A stretch of 46,772 nucleotides of DNA, taken from positions 1 through 46,772 of the forward strand of contig SLJX01000007.1 in assembly GCA_007134885.1 (NCBI GenBank), given 5' to 3'. Below, piece after piece: positions 28,646-38,905 of the stretch (the first letter of the stretch is position 1; every line of letters begins with the position of its first letter). This DNA is from Halanaerobiaceae bacterium (GTDB lineage Bacteria; Bacillota; Halanaerobiia; Halanaerobiales; Halarsenatibacteraceae). A model generated the notes under the pieces. The model saw only the letters and a list, made by a program, of their open reading frames with translations, had not been told where the DNA came from and did no database searches. Position numbers and translations under genes: made by a program.

Positions 28646-28969
28646 ATTTCATCCGGAAAATACTATTAGTTTTTGGTGTATTTCCAGTCTTCTTTATCCT
28701 CAGCTAAAAATCAGACGATAAATCAGTCAATAAACAGTCAACAGAAAAAGCATTTTTTAAAACTCCCAAACTTTATTTACTTTATTATAAGGAAGCATTT
28801 AAGGCAGCCATTCCAGAAATATGCATTAACTTTTCCTCCGTTAACCGCTGCAGGGCCTTTAAAAGTCTATTTTCCTGTTATTCCTGTTATATTTATTCTC
28901 AAAGAAACAAAAAAGTCCTGCTTTAAAACTAAATTTTTTTATATGAAAGCTGATATTTTTATATTATAG

Positions 28970-29110
28970 GTTAACCCCAGGCCACCCAAGGCACAACAAT
29001 ACATGAAAATATTACTGCGTATTATCAAGGTAAACCCCCATGACCCTCTGGGGCACAACAATAGATGAAATTTTGCCTGCTATTTTTCAAGATAAAAGCT
29101 TAGGTTAAAC
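28970..29110 (-). repeat. 62-bp tandem repeat, about 2 copies (locus A)
   Basis: GGCACAACAAT recurs at 62-bp spacing; homologous in inverted orientation to 44217-44400. Confidence 0.8.
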
Positions 29111-29368
29111 TTTAATTTAACAGTTTTATTGCTTTATTACATGGTTTCACTGCGAAAAGAAGTTTTGCTGCAAATTTGTTTGGCAGGCTCCCTGGCACGT
29201 CAAGGATTATAGATTCTAAATTTGACGAGATCGACTTTATTCAGTGCAATCATTACATAATATAAAAATCTCAATAGCAGGGTTGCTTAAAGCAATAATG
29301 TCAATAAAATAATTAAATAAAATGAACTTATTTAAATAATATTCTCACTTTACGCACTATTTTGTTTT

Positions 29369-30019
29369 TTAAAATAATTCATAAAGTGATTCTTTATATT
29401 CTTCTCTAGTAAGTGCAACTACTAAATCCCCCTGAAAGATCCGGGTATTGCCTCGGGGAACTATGGGAGTATCGCCTCTAAGAATAGAAACTAGCACCAC
29501 TTCCAGAGGAAGCTCCAGTTCCTTAAGCTTTTTCCCCACAGCTGGAGATTCCTCATCTACATAAAACCTGATCAGTTCAAGTTCATCATGTTTCTGGGAG
29601 AGCAGAGCCTCCAGATCGCTCATGGCCACCTCCTGATCAACTAGAGCCAGCAGTATCGCCGGACTGCTGATAGCAACATTTACCCCCAGCCAGTCAAAAA
29701 GCCTTTCATTGCCGGGGGTGTTGACAGTTGTAAAGGTGCTGGGCACGTCAAATTGCCTTTCCGCCAGCTGGCAGATAACCAGATTGTCCTGATCATCCTT
29801 AGTAACCGCCAGCACCACATCGGCCTTCTCAATTTCGGCTTCTTTCAGCACTTCAGCTTCAGACCCATCTCCCCTTATCACCCTGACGTTAAAATTTCGC
29901 CTTATTTTGTCGCATTTAATCTTTTTTTGTTCTATCAGGGTTATCTCATGCCCCTTCTGCAGCAGTTCGGTTAACAGATACCTGCCAACTTTGCCGCCTC
30001 CAACTATGATAATCTTCAC
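29369..30019 (-). CDS. TrkA-N/TrkA-C domain protein, potassium-uptake regulator
   Basis: VKIIIVGGGKVGRYLLTELLQKGHEITLIEQ...; GTG start after GGAGGTG; ORF-track start runs into parS. Confidence 0.92.
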   Translation of the reverse strand: MKIIIVGGGKVGRYLLTELLQKGHEITLIEQKKIKCDKIRRNFNVRVIRGDGSEAEVLKEAEIEKADVVLAVTKDDQDNLVICQLAERQFDVPSTFTTVNTPGNERLFDWLGVNVAISSPAILLALVDQEVAMSDLEALLSQKHDELELIRFYVDEESPAVGKKLKELELPLEVVLVSILRGDTPIVPRGNTRIFQGDLVVALTREEYKESLYELF

Positions 30020-30047
30020 CAGAACACCTCCAGAACTATTTCGCAGA

Positions 30048-30063
30048 TGTTTCACGTGAAACA
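30048..30063. promoter_or_regulatory. parS site 1
   Basis: TGTTTCACGTGAAACA, perfect 16-bp match to parS consensus TGTTNCACGTGAAACA. Confidence 0.97.
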
Positions 30064-30214
30064 ATCAGCATCATTTCGGTTGTTATCAGATATATGCTTT
30101 ATCTGTAATTGTTATTCCAGTCTGCAACTGTTATTCCATTTCAGATAATATCTATTAAAATACAAAATATATATCAAAAAGGCATAAGGTGTAATCTTAG
30201 CTGTAGAAATTTTT

Positions 30215-31180
30215 CTATTTTAGTAGTTTTAAAAGGTTCCGCAACTCTTCGAGGTTGCTGCAGACAAGTTCGGCTTTAAAGCCATCCCCTCTTTCTTCAA
30301 GTTTAACCGTTAGCCCGGTTATTTCTTCCAGTTCCCGGGAATGGCGCTTCCATTCCAAAGATTCTGTTTGATTAGCAATCCCGTCCAGTTCATCCCCCTG
30401 CTCATCCCCGAGCTGTCTGCCAGTTCTGTCCAGCAGTTCCTCCAGTTCATTTAGCATTCCATCAGCATCTTCCCCGCTGGTCTCGTCGCCAGAAATTCTC
30501 TCTTTAATAGCTGAGACATGTTTTTCAGCCTGCCTGACCGACATTTCCTGGTCAATAATCTCTTCTGCGCCCTTTAGCTGAAGTTCAGGATCTTCCAGTC
30601 CGGCCAGAGCCCGGGCCTGGCCGGCAGATAATGTTCCACGTGAAACATATTCCTGTATTTTAACAGGCAGTTTCAACAGCCTCAGGCTGTTGCTAATGCC
30701 GGACCTGCTTTTACCCAGTCTCTCTGCCAGTTCACCCTGGGTCATCTCCATCCTCTCAAGCAGCTGTTTGTAGGCGGTTGCTTCCTCCAGGGGATTTAGA
30801 TCATCTCGATGGATGTTTTCAACCAGGGCAATCTCCATCATTCTATCTTCTTCAAATTCTTTAATTATTGCCGGAACTGTGTCTTTATTAGCCATCTTTG
30901 AGGCCCGCCAGCGCCTTTCCCCGGCTACTATATAATAGCCTTCCTCACCTTTTGGCGTCAGGATCAAAGGCTGCAGTACTCCATTCTCTTTGATGGAAGC
31001 TGCCAGCTCCTCAAGGCCTTCTTCCCGAAAAGATTCCCGGGGCTGATAGGGATTGGGTTCAATCTTTTCCACCCCCACATTTTTTATAATTTCATCGCTC
31101 TCCCTTATCGATTTCAGGCCGTCCTCGCCATCGAAAAAAGCATCCAGGCCCCGTCCCAGTCTTTTTTTCTTACTGTTCAT
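30215..31180 (-). CDS. parB: Chromosome partitioning protein ParB/Spo0J
   Basis: KRLGRGLDAFF, IEPNPYQPRESF, YIVAGERRWRASKMA. Confidence 0.97.
   Translation of the reverse strand: MNSKKKRLGRGLDAFFDGEDGLKSIRESDEIIKNVGVEKIEPNPYQPRESFREEGLEELAASIKENGVLQPLILTPKGEEGYYIVAGERRWRASKMANKDTVPAIIKEFEEDRMMEIALVENIHRDDLNPLEEATAYKQLLERMEMTQGELAERLGKSRSGISNSLRLLKLPVKIQEYVSRGTLSAGQARALAGLEDPELQLKGAEEIIDQEMSVRQAEKHVSAIKERISGDETSGEDADGMLNELEELLDRTGRQLGDEQGDELDGIANQTESLEWKRHSRELEEITGLTVKLEERGDGFKAELVCSNLEELRNLLKLLK
30632..30647. promoter_or_regulatory. parS site 2, inside parB
   Basis: TGTTCCACGTGAAACA, matches TGTTNCACGTGAAACA. Confidence 0.95.
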
Positions 31181-31940
31181 TTGCCAACACCTCCCGGGCT
31201 AATTCTTTATAAGCTCTAGCTCCAGAAGAACGGGGTTGATACTGAAGAATTGATTCCCCAAAGCTAGGAGCTTCACTTAATCTCACATTTCTGGGGATAA
31301 TCGTCTCAAAAATCTTATCAGAAAAATATTTCTTAACTTCCTCGGCCACCTGTTCAGAAAGATTGGTGCGGCCGTCATACATGGTAAGCAGAACGCCCTC
31401 AAGGTCAAGTTTGGGATTGACATTCTCTCTCACCCGTTGTATTGTATCCAGGAGCTGTCCCAGGCCCTCCAGTGCATAATATTCACACTGAATAGGAACC
31501 AGCACCTTCTCAGCAGCTGCCAGAGCATTTAAAGTAAGTATTCCCAAAGAAGGAGGACAGTCAATCAATATGTAGTCAAAATCTTGATGACACCTGTCTA
31601 TTGCTCGAGCCAGCCTCTTCTCCCGGGAAATTTCGGTAACCAGCTCTATTTCAGCCCCGGCCAGATCTATATTGGCAGGAATAACCTGTAAGCGGGGGAT
31701 ATCAGTCCCCTGAAGCACTTCAGCAAAAGAAGCATTTCCCAGCAGAAGATCATAGATGCTGTTTTCTATTTCATCCTTTACCAGGCCGAGACCGCTGGTG
31801 GCATTTCCCTGAGGGTCAATATCAACCACCAGGATCTGGCGGTCATACTCAGCCAGAGCCGCTCCCAGATTAATAGTTGTGGTGGTTTTGCCCACTCCAC
31901 CTTTCTGATTGACTATTGCTATTCTTTTGCCCATCATCAC
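31170..31940 (-). CDS. parA: Chromosome partitioning ATPase ParA/Soj
   Basis: KRIAIVNQKGGVGKTTTTINLGAALAEYDRQILVVDIDPQGNATSGLG. Confidence 0.97.
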   Translation of the reverse strand: MMMGKRIAIVNQKGGVGKTTTTINLGAALAEYDRQILVVDIDPQGNATSGLGLVKDEIENSIYDLLLGNASFAEVLQGTDIPRLQVIPANIDLAGAEIELVTEISREKRLARAIDRCHQDFDYILIDCPPSLGILTLNALAAAEKVLVPIQCEYYALEGLGQLLDTIQRVRENVNPKLDLEGVLLTMYDGRTNLSEQVAEEVKKYFSDKIFETIIPRNVRLSEAPSFGESILQYQPRSSGARAYKELAREVLANEQ

Positions 31941-32169
31941 TGCCTCCCCCGGGTTGCAGTCAATTTCTGCTCCATGTTATCAGTCTCTAGTTTGTTTTCT
32001 GTGCAAATCAATTCTGGCAAATAAATTCTGTTAAATTTAATGTAGATTTTACAATTCTTCCTGTCTGTCCGGGCCTGCCGGTCCTTTTTAAGAATTCCCA
32101 TTTTTCCCTCACAATACTTGCCAATATAGCAATATAGCCTCGACATCTATATATTTCGGGGCTGTTCGT

Positions 32170-32985
32170 CTAACTCCTGCTTCCCAGGGGACGTTTTTCA
32201 GGAATTCCTACCCGTCTGGGATATTTTTTCGGGCAGAAATCTTCTTTTTGATAGGAAAGCAAATAACGTTCCCCCTCCAGGCCCGGTATCTCTAATTTAA
32301 AAATTTTTTCCCGGGATCCCTGAAGAAGTGCGGCGGCAGCATCTCCTTCTTCCAGCTCTTCCTGATACCTGGGACCCTTAAACAGAAGAGCCCGGCCCTT
32401 AATCCTCAGCAGAGGAAGAGAGTATTCCAGCAGTATATTTAATGGAGCCACTGCTCTGGCCAGTACAAAATCAAACTTCTCCCGCCAGTCTTCCTCCTGG
32501 CCTAATTTTTCTGCCCGGACCCTGAGGGGTCGGCAGTCCGAAATATTAAGCTTGCTAACTGTTTCTCTAAGGAAATCAACCCGTTTTCGCCGGGAATCCA
32601 GGAGGTAAACCGTGCTTTCCGGCAAAACTATGCTCCAGATGAGCCCGGGAAGTCCGGCACCACTGCCGATATCTATCCCTATCTTACCAGCAAACTCGAT
32701 AAGTCTGCCAGCATAGAAGAGAGGAATCAGGGAATCCAGAATGTGGAGATAGACTATCTCATTCCTGTCAGCAGGACCAATCAGATTGTATTTCTTGTTT
32801 TCTTGATAAAGCGTTTCGACATATTCAGCAATTTTTCTAGTTTTTTCAGGATCGATCATTTTTTCCCTTACTGCTGCAAGTCGCTGATTCTCATTTTCTT
32901 CAAGCTCATTCTTATCCCCAAGAAAGGTAACAAAATCCTCTATGCCGCGAGAAATATTATTTATTACCTTTTGGCTGACATTCAT
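32170..32985 (-). CDS. rsmG: 16S rRNA (guanine527-N7)-methyltransferase
   Basis: KYNLIGPADRNEIVYLHILDSL, GIDIGSGAGLPGLIWSIVLPE. Confidence 0.95.
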   Translation of the reverse strand: MNVSQKVINNISRGIEDFVTFLGDKNELEENENQRLAAVREKMIDPEKTRKIAEYVETLYQENKKYNLIGPADRNEIVYLHILDSLIPLFYAGRLIEFAGKIGIDIGSGAGLPGLIWSIVLPESTVYLLDSRRKRVDFLRETVSKLNISDCRPLRVRAEKLGQEEDWREKFDFVLARAVAPLNILLEYSLPLLRIKGRALLFKGPRYQEELEEGDAAAALLQGSREKIFKLEIPGLEGERYLLSYQKEDFCPKKYPRRVGIPEKRPLGSRS

Positions 32986-34880
32986 CCGTTCTCCCCCTGC
33001 TGCTGCCGCCTTTTCTCCAGATAAATTAACAACACCTGAATATCGGCAGGAGATACTCCAGGAATCCGGGAAGCCTGTCCAACTGAATGAGGCTGGATCT
33101 TATTGAGTTTCTCTCTAGCTTCCTGCCTGAGGTTACTAAGCTGGCTGTAATCCAGGTTCCGGGGCAAAAGTTTATTCTCCATCTTTTTGAATTTCTCCAC
33201 CTGCTGCATCTGGCGTTCAATATAGCCCTGATATTTGATTGAGATTTCCAGCTGTTCCACCGCCTCCTGAGAAAATTCTGGCAGATCCTTTACAATTTCT
33301 CCCAGATCCTGATAGGAAATTTCCGGCCGCCTGAGCAGTTTCTCCAGAGTGGCTGGTTGGTTTAAACTGCCGCTGTCCAGCTCCTGGAGGGTTTCTCTGA
33401 TCTCCGGGGTGGGATTAAGCTGCTTATTTTCTAAATATTCCCTCATCTCCTCAATCTCGTTTTTCTTCTGCTGGAAGTACTGCCAGCGCTGATCGGAAAC
33501 CAGACCAGCCTCTCTACCCAGCGGGGTAAGACGAAGATCTGCATTATCCTGTCTCAATATCAGGCGGTGCTCGGCCCGGGAAGTCATCATCCGGTAGGGC
33601 TCCCGGGGTTCTTTGGTTACCAGTTCATCAACAAGCACCCCGATGTAAGCCTGAGAGCGTTTTAAGACCAGGGGTTCCCTATTCTCCAGGGTCAAAGCTG
33701 CATTAATCCCGGCCAGCAGACCCTGACCTGCTGCTTCCTCATAGCCGGAGGTGCCGTTAATCTGACCAGCAGTAAATAGTCCTGTCACCAGCTTTGTTTC
33801 CAGAGTCGAATCAAATTGACCGCTGGCCACACAATCATATTCTATGGCATAACCCGGGCGCATTATTTCCGCCCGCTCCATTCCCTCCAGAGTTCTTAGA
33901 ATCTGTATCTGGATATCCAGGGGCAGGCTGGTTGAAAAGCCGGAAAGATAAAATTCTTCCGTTCCCCGACCTTCGGGTTCCAGAAAAAACTGATGCCGGT
34001 CCTTTTCGGGAAACTTTTTAACCTTATCCTCAATTGAAGGACAATAACGAGGGCCGGTTCCCTCTATCTCACCGCTAAATAGAGGAGTGCGGTCTTCATT
34101 TTCTCGAATTATCTGGTGAGTTTCCGGATTGGAATAGGTCAGCCAGCAGCTGTCTTGCTCACCGGTCAGAGGCTCGGAAAGAAAGGAAAAGGAAAGCCCT
34201 TCCTCTCCCTGCTGTTCCTGAAGTTGAGAAAAATCGATGGAATTGCCGTTAATTCGCGGGGGTGTTCCGGTTTTAAACCTGAGAAGTTTAAAACCCAGCC
34301 TTTCCAGAGCTTTTGACAGCCTGTTGGCCGGATACTGCTGATTGGGCCCGGCATTATAGGTGGCCTCACCTATAATTATCCTGGCCTGCAAAAAGGTGCC
34401 GGTTGTCAGAATAACCCGGCGCCCCCGGTATAACAAACCGGTCTTGGTGATAACACCGGCTGCCCGGCCCTCTTCCACCAGAATATCCTCAACTACATCC
34501 TGCTTGAGATCCAGGTTATTCTGATTTTCCAGCACACTCTTCATTCTCTGGTGATATTTAACCTTGTCGGCCTGCCCCCTGAGCCCGTGAACTGCCGGTC
34601 CCTTGCTGGTATTCAGCATTCTGATCTGAGTCATGGTCCGGTCCATATTTATCGCCATTTCCCCGCCCAGGGCATCAATCTCCCTTACAATGTGAGATTT
34701 GCCCGGGCCGCCCAGCGAAGGATTGCAGGGCATGAAAGCCACATGATCCAGATTTACCGTCAGGCTTAATGTCCTGCAGCCCATTCTGGCAGCTGCCAGA
34801 GCAGCCTCGCTGCCGGCATGACCGGCCCCCACCACTATTACCTCATATTCCACCGGATACTGATATTTATAGCTGGCCAT
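32982..34880 (-). CDS. mnmG: tRNA uridine 5-carboxymethylaminomethyl modification enzyme
   Basis: VIVVGAGHAGSEAALAAARMGCRTLSLTVNLDHVAFMPCNPSLGGPGKSHIVREIDALGG. Confidence 0.98.
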   Translation of the reverse strand: MASYKYQYPVEYEVIVVGAGHAGSEAALAAARMGCRTLSLTVNLDHVAFMPCNPSLGGPGKSHIVREIDALGGEMAINMDRTMTQIRMLNTSKGPAVHGLRGQADKVKYHQRMKSVLENQNNLDLKQDVVEDILVEEGRAAGVITKTGLLYRGRRVILTTGTFLQARIIIGEATYNAGPNQQYPANRLSKALERLGFKLLRFKTGTPPRINGNSIDFSQLQEQQGEEGLSFSFLSEPLTGEQDSCWLTYSNPETHQIIRENEDRTPLFSGEIEGTGPRYCPSIEDKVKKFPEKDRHQFFLEPEGRGTEEFYLSGFSTSLPLDIQIQILRTLEGMERAEIMRPGYAIEYDCVASGQFDSTLETKLVTGLFTAGQINGTSGYEEAAGQGLLAGINAALTLENREPLVLKRSQAYIGVLVDELVTKEPREPYRMMTSRAEHRLILRQDNADLRLTPLGREAGLVSDQRWQYFQQKKNEIEEMREYLENKQLNPTPEIRETLQELDSGSLNQPATLEKLLRRPEISYQDLGEIVKDLPEFSQEAVEQLEISIKYQGYIERQMQQVEKFKKMENKLLPRNLDYSQLSNLRQEAREKLNKIQPHSVGQASRIPGVSPADIQVLLIYLEKRRQQQGENG

Positions 34881-34993
34881 AAAACAATCTCTCCTTAATG
34901 CTGTTCCTCATGAAAAAATCTCTCCTTCAAAGCCATATAATATTAGCCCTTAATAACCTTAAAATATTAGCCAAAATTTTTTTCTTGCACCGC

Positions 34994-36394
34994 TTATTTG
35001 CCGATGCAGAAGTCTGCAAAAATTCTATCAATAATATCTTCAGCAACTGTATCACCGGTAATCTCACCCAATTTCACCAGGACCTCCTTGAGGTCAACCG
35101 CCAGCAGATCGGCAGGAACCCCGTCCCTGTAGGCCTCAATTGCCCTTTTAAGGCTGTCCCGGGCCTCTTCCAGGGCCTGCTGATGCCGGAGTCTGGTTAT
35201 AATATAATCATAATCTCCAGCTGCCCTGCCGCCCATAATAATTTCATAAATTTTATCCTTGAGTTCCTGAAGTCCGGTTTCCTCCCGAACCGAAATGAAA
35301 ATAACAGGCTGGGCAGAAAATCTTTCCTCAATCTGTTCCTGGCTTAAATCAGCCGGCAGGTCGGTCTTATTAACCAGAATTATCAGGGGCTTGTCCTGGA
35401 CCAGCCGATATATTTCCAGGTCCTCAGCAGTAATCCCCTGGCTGACATCGAGCATTAAAAGCACCAGATCCGCTGTTTTCAGGGAGTTTTGGCTCTTTTC
35501 CACCCCGATCTTTTCAACCCGGTCTTCAGTCTGATGGATGCCTGCAGTATCAACAATCTTAAGGGGCAGGCCGGCGAAACTGATCATCTCTGTAATTACA
35601 TCGCGGGTGGTCCCCGGGATATCGGTAACTATAGCCCTATTCTCATTTAAAAGATAATTCAAAAGACTGGATTTGCCAACATTAGGCTTACCGGCAATCA
35701 CTGTCTCAATCCCCTCCTGATAAACCCGGCCGGTACGGCTGCTGGCAATTAGCTCCTCCAGCTCCGACTTGATTTCTTCCAGTTGATCACCCAGGCTGGT
35801 CTGGTCAAGCTCCGGAATTTCATCCTCGGGAAAATCAATACTGGCTTCCACGCCGGTGAGAATATCAAGCAGCTTTGATCTTAGTTGGCCGATATGCTCT
35901 GATAATCTCCCCCGGAGCTGCTGCAGGGCTATCTCCCGGCCCTTGCTTGATTTGGCGTTAATCAGGTCGATTATTCCCTCAGCTTGAGCCAGATCAATCC
36001 GGCCGTTAAGAAAGGCCCGCCGGGAAAACTCACCGGGCTCGGCCAGCCGGGCCCCGGCTTCCAGAGCAGCTTCCAACACCCCCTGCAGAGGCAGCATTCC
36101 GCCGTGACAGTCAAATTCCACGGTATCTTCCCGGGTAAAACTTCGGGGTGAACGCATCACCAGGGCCAGAACCTCATCAATCTCCTGACCGGATAAATCC
36201 CTGATAAAACCATAATTTATTGTATGGCTTTCAACTTCCTTGAGCTTGACATCGGCAGGGGAGTAAAAAATCTTATCGGCCACCTTCAGGGCCTTATCTC
36301 CACTGATCCGGACCTTGCCAATCCCCGAGGTTCCCGGCGGAGTGGCAATAGCCACAATTACCTCTTCGCCAAACTGCTCTTTTCCCTCTGCCAT
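34994..36394 (-). CDS. mnmE: tRNA modification GTPase
   Basis: IVAIATPPGTSGIGKVRISG, VIAGKPNVGKSSLLNYLLNENRAIVTDIPGTTRDVI; C-terminal CIGK. Confidence 0.98.
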   Translation of the reverse strand: MAEGKEQFGEEVIVAIATPPGTSGIGKVRISGDKALKVADKIFYSPADVKLKEVESHTINYGFIRDLSGQEIDEVLALVMRSPRSFTREDTVEFDCHGGMLPLQGVLEAALEAGARLAEPGEFSRRAFLNGRIDLAQAEGIIDLINAKSSKGREIALQQLRGRLSEHIGQLRSKLLDILTGVEASIDFPEDEIPELDQTSLGDQLEEIKSELEELIASSRTGRVYQEGIETVIAGKPNVGKSSLLNYLLNENRAIVTDIPGTTRDVITEMISFAGLPLKIVDTAGIHQTEDRVEKIGVEKSQNSLKTADLVLLMLDVSQGITAEDLEIYRLVQDKPLIILVNKTDLPADLSQEQIEERFSAQPVIFISVREETGLQELKDKIYEIIMGGRAAGDYDYIITRLRHQQALEEARDSLKRAIEAYRDGVPADLLAVDLKEVLVKLGEITGDTVAEDIIDRIFADFCIGK

Positions 36395-36480
36395 CTAATT
36401 CACCTCATCCAGGTCCCGTTTTCTCTAATATCAAATTATATCCCGATATCCCTGATATATAATATATCCCTGAGTAAAAA

Positions 36481-36507
36481 ACCCAGCAGGTTAGCTTCCT
36501 GCTGGGT
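36481..36507 (-). terminator. Terminator downstream of jag
   Basis: Perfect stem ACCCAGCAGG / CCTGCTGGGT with T run on - strand. Confidence 0.85.
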
Positions 36508-36576
36508 ATCATAACTCAAAGTACAGTTAAAACAGATATAAACAAAAAACCTGATTTCCTACCCTGGAACTTGAAC

Positions 36577-37281
36577 TTAATCCCGGGCCTCTTCCGCAGT
36601 CTCTGCCGTTCCGGCTGCCTGCTCTTCAGCTCCGGAATCGGAAGGAGAAATTCCGGTGGTTTCGATCATAACCTTGCGGAAAGGTTCTTCACCCTCACTG
36701 TAGGATTTAACCCTGCTGTCATCCTTGACTGCCAGATGGATAATCCTTCTTTCATGCGGCGGCATGGGATCCAGCATCACCTTGCGACCTGTTTCAATGG
36801 CCCGGCGCTTCATCTTTTCCGCCAGCTGGCGGAGAGTTTCCTCCCGGCGCTCCCGGTAACCTTCGGCATCAATGATAATCCGATAATATTCCTCGGTCTC
36901 CCGGTTTACTGCCAGTGAAGTCAGATACTGCAAGGCGTCCAGAGTTTCCCCCCGATGACCGATAATCAACCCCAGTTCATTGGCCGAGATAATATTGTAA
37001 GCCAGCTGCTGCTCATCGGTTTTGTCCTGATCGACGGCCACTTCGGCCTCCAGTTTACTGACCCCCAGCACCCTGTCCAGAAAATCTTTTCCGATTTTAA
37101 CAGGATTAATAACTCTTTTAACCTCAACTTCAGCATTACTGCCGCCGATCATTCCAAAGAGACCGCTACTGCCCTCTTTAATTACTTCAATTTCAGCCTC
37201 CTGCCGTGAAATACCCAGTTTATCTAAAGCCTTAGCAATTGCTTCCTCTACTGTACGTCCTTCCTGCCTGCAGCTATCCAT
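36577..37281 (-). CDS. jag: Jag/KhpB-type RNA-binding protein (Jag-N, KH, R3H)
   Basis: EGRTVEEAIAKALDKLGISRQEAEIEVI, GLIIGHRGETLDALQYLTSLAVN, MPPHERRIIHLAVKDDSRVKSYSEGEEPFR. Confidence 0.95.
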   Translation of the reverse strand: MDSCRQEGRTVEEAIAKALDKLGISRQEAEIEVIKEGSSGLFGMIGGSNAEVEVKRVINPVKIGKDFLDRVLGVSKLEAEVAVDQDKTDEQQLAYNIISANELGLIIGHRGETLDALQYLTSLAVNRETEEYYRIIIDAEGYRERREETLRQLAEKMKRRAIETGRKVMLDPMPPHERRIIHLAVKDDSRVKSYSEGEEPFRKVMIETTGISPSDSGAEEQAAGTAETAEEARD

Positions 37282-37284
37282 ATT

Positions 37285-37947
37285 TTATGCCTCCTTAACA
37301 GCGGTTTCTGGTTCCTCATCCTGACGGTGAATAAAAAAGTGCTGGGCTACAATGATAACCGTTGAGGTAAACCAGTATATCATAATCCCTGCCGGCAGGG
37401 AAAAACCTATAAAAACAACCATGATTGGCATGATCCACATCATCATGCTGGCCTTACTGTCACCACCTGACATCCCGGAGGTAAATTTGGTCTGAATTAC
37501 CATAACCAGGCCATTTAACAGCACCAGGGGAATATCAGGTTCAGCCAGAGAACCTTCGGTAATCCGGCCGATCCAGAGAAAAACCTCATCACCAAAGGCA
37601 TCACTCATAGCCAGGATGGTGCGATAAAGGGGAATAATGATTGCCATCTGAAGAATCATTGGCAGACAGCCTGCAATGGGATTTACATTATTCTCCTGAT
37701 AAAGCTTCATCATGGCTTCCTGCTGTTTTTCTTTATTATCCTCATACTTATTTTTGATTTTTTCCATCTCAGGCTGGAGTTCCTTCATAGCCTTCATCGA
37801 TTTGGTCTGCTTTAGAGTCAGGGGCAGCAGAAGCATCTTAATTATTACGGTAAAAATTACGATGGCTAGACCGTAACCCCCCACTATTCCATTCAAAAAT
37901 TCAATCGAAACCTCAATTAATTGAAAAAGCCAGTCAAACATTAACAA
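37285..37947 (-). CDS. yidC: Membrane protein insertase YidC/Oxa1
   Basis: YGLAIVIFTVIIKMLLLPLTLKQTKSMKAMKELQPEMEKIKNKY, NPIAGCLPMILQMAIIIPLY. Confidence 0.96.
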   Translation of the reverse strand: MLMFDWLFQLIEVSIEFLNGIVGGYGLAIVIFTVIIKMLLLPLTLKQTKSMKAMKELQPEMEKIKNKYEDNKEKQQEAMMKLYQENNVNPIAGCLPMILQMAIIIPLYRTILAMSDAFGDEVFLWIGRITEGSLAEPDIPLVLLNGLVMVIQTKFTSGMSGGDSKASMMMWIMPIMVVFIGFSLPAGIMIYWFTSTVIIVAQHFFIHRQDEEPETAVKEA

Positions 37948-37954
37948 ACTCCTC

Positions 37955-38176
37955 CTATTCTAGGGGATCAAAGCCGCCGGGGTGAAAGGGATGGCAGCGC
38001 AGAATCCTTTTTATTCCAAGCCAGCTGCCCTTCAGGGCGCCATACCTTATAATTGCCTCCCGGGTATAGCTGGAACAGGTGGGATAATAGCGGCATGACC
38101 TGGGTAAATAGGGCGAAATAATCCGCTGGTAAAAAGATATTAAAAGTAAAAATAATTTCTTAAACATGAAAACCAC
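37955..38176 (-). CDS. yidD: Membrane protein insertion efficiency factor
   Basis: [62 protein letters not shown]. Confidence 0.97.
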   Translation of the reverse strand: MVFMFKKLFLLLISFYQRIISPYLPRSCRYYPTCSSYTREAIIRYGALKGSWLGIKRILRCHPFHPGGFDPLE

Positions 38177-38398
38177 CTGAATTATCTGCCCAACTATCAG
38201 GACAGATAGTTAATTGTTAATTTTCGCAACCTTGATCAACTCTAATCATTTAACCTGCAACATAATATTATACATTATAAATAGCTATAAGTCCAATATA
38301 TCCAAAATAAAAAAATACTTTTCAGGCTGACTATTTACCGGAGTTTTCGGCAGAATTTCCAGGTTTTTTCGCAATAAATTCGCAATAAATATTAATTA

Positions 38399-38761
38399 TT
38401 ATTTCAGCGGTTTTTCCGGTACCTCAGGAGTTTTTAGAAGAGAGGTTTGCCGCAGCAGTTCCGTCAGATCGGCTTTCATACCCCAAAAATCAAGCCTGAC
38501 CAGATAGGGCCGGGCTATTATAATAACATCAAATCCCTGCTTCAAGCAGGGATCCAGCCAGCGGCGAATTAATTCCTTGAGTTGACGTCTTAACCTGTTT
38601 CTCACGACTGCCTTACCCACTTTTTTACTGAGAGAAAAACCATACCGGTTGTAACCAGACTCATTTTCCAGCCAGTAGACCACCAGAAAGGAACTCACCC
38701 GGGAATTACCCTGGCGATAAACCTCTTGAAACTGTCGACTTTTCTTTAGCATTTCCACCAA
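38399..38761 (-). CDS. rnpA: Ribonuclease P protein component
   Basis: LKKSRQFQEVYRQG, KVGKAVVRNRLRRQLKELIR; TTG start with AGGAGG upstream. Confidence 0.95.
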   Translation of the reverse strand: MVEMLKKSRQFQEVYRQGNSRVSSFLVVYWLENESGYNRYGFSLSKKVGKAVVRNRLRRQLKELIRRWLDPCLKQGFDVIIIARPYLVRLDFWGMKADLTELLRQTSLLKTPEVPEKPLK

Positions 38762-38802
38762 AATCCGGACCTCCTGCCAGCAAATTAACCCATACAGTAT
38801 AA

Positions 38803-38831
38803 ATTATATGTCATTTGACAACGGCAGTCAA
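38803..38831 (-). promoter_or_regulatory. Promoter of rnpA
   Basis: - strand TTGACT, 17-nt spacer, TATAAT. Confidence 0.7.
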
Positions 38832-38905
38832 GGATTTTAAAGTTTTCCACAGTTTTATTTCTGTTGATAAACTGTCCACAATCTGTTATTATATTATTAA
38901 TTCCC

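Noticed and set aside
28673-28969. 98-aa ORF between the gcv leader and the repeat array
   Set aside because: Low-complexity, antisense to the likely gcv promoter region, no recognisable family.
31937-32146. 69-aa ORF upstream of parA
   Set aside because: No recognisable domain or convincing RBS; probably chance ORF in the rsmG-parA gap.
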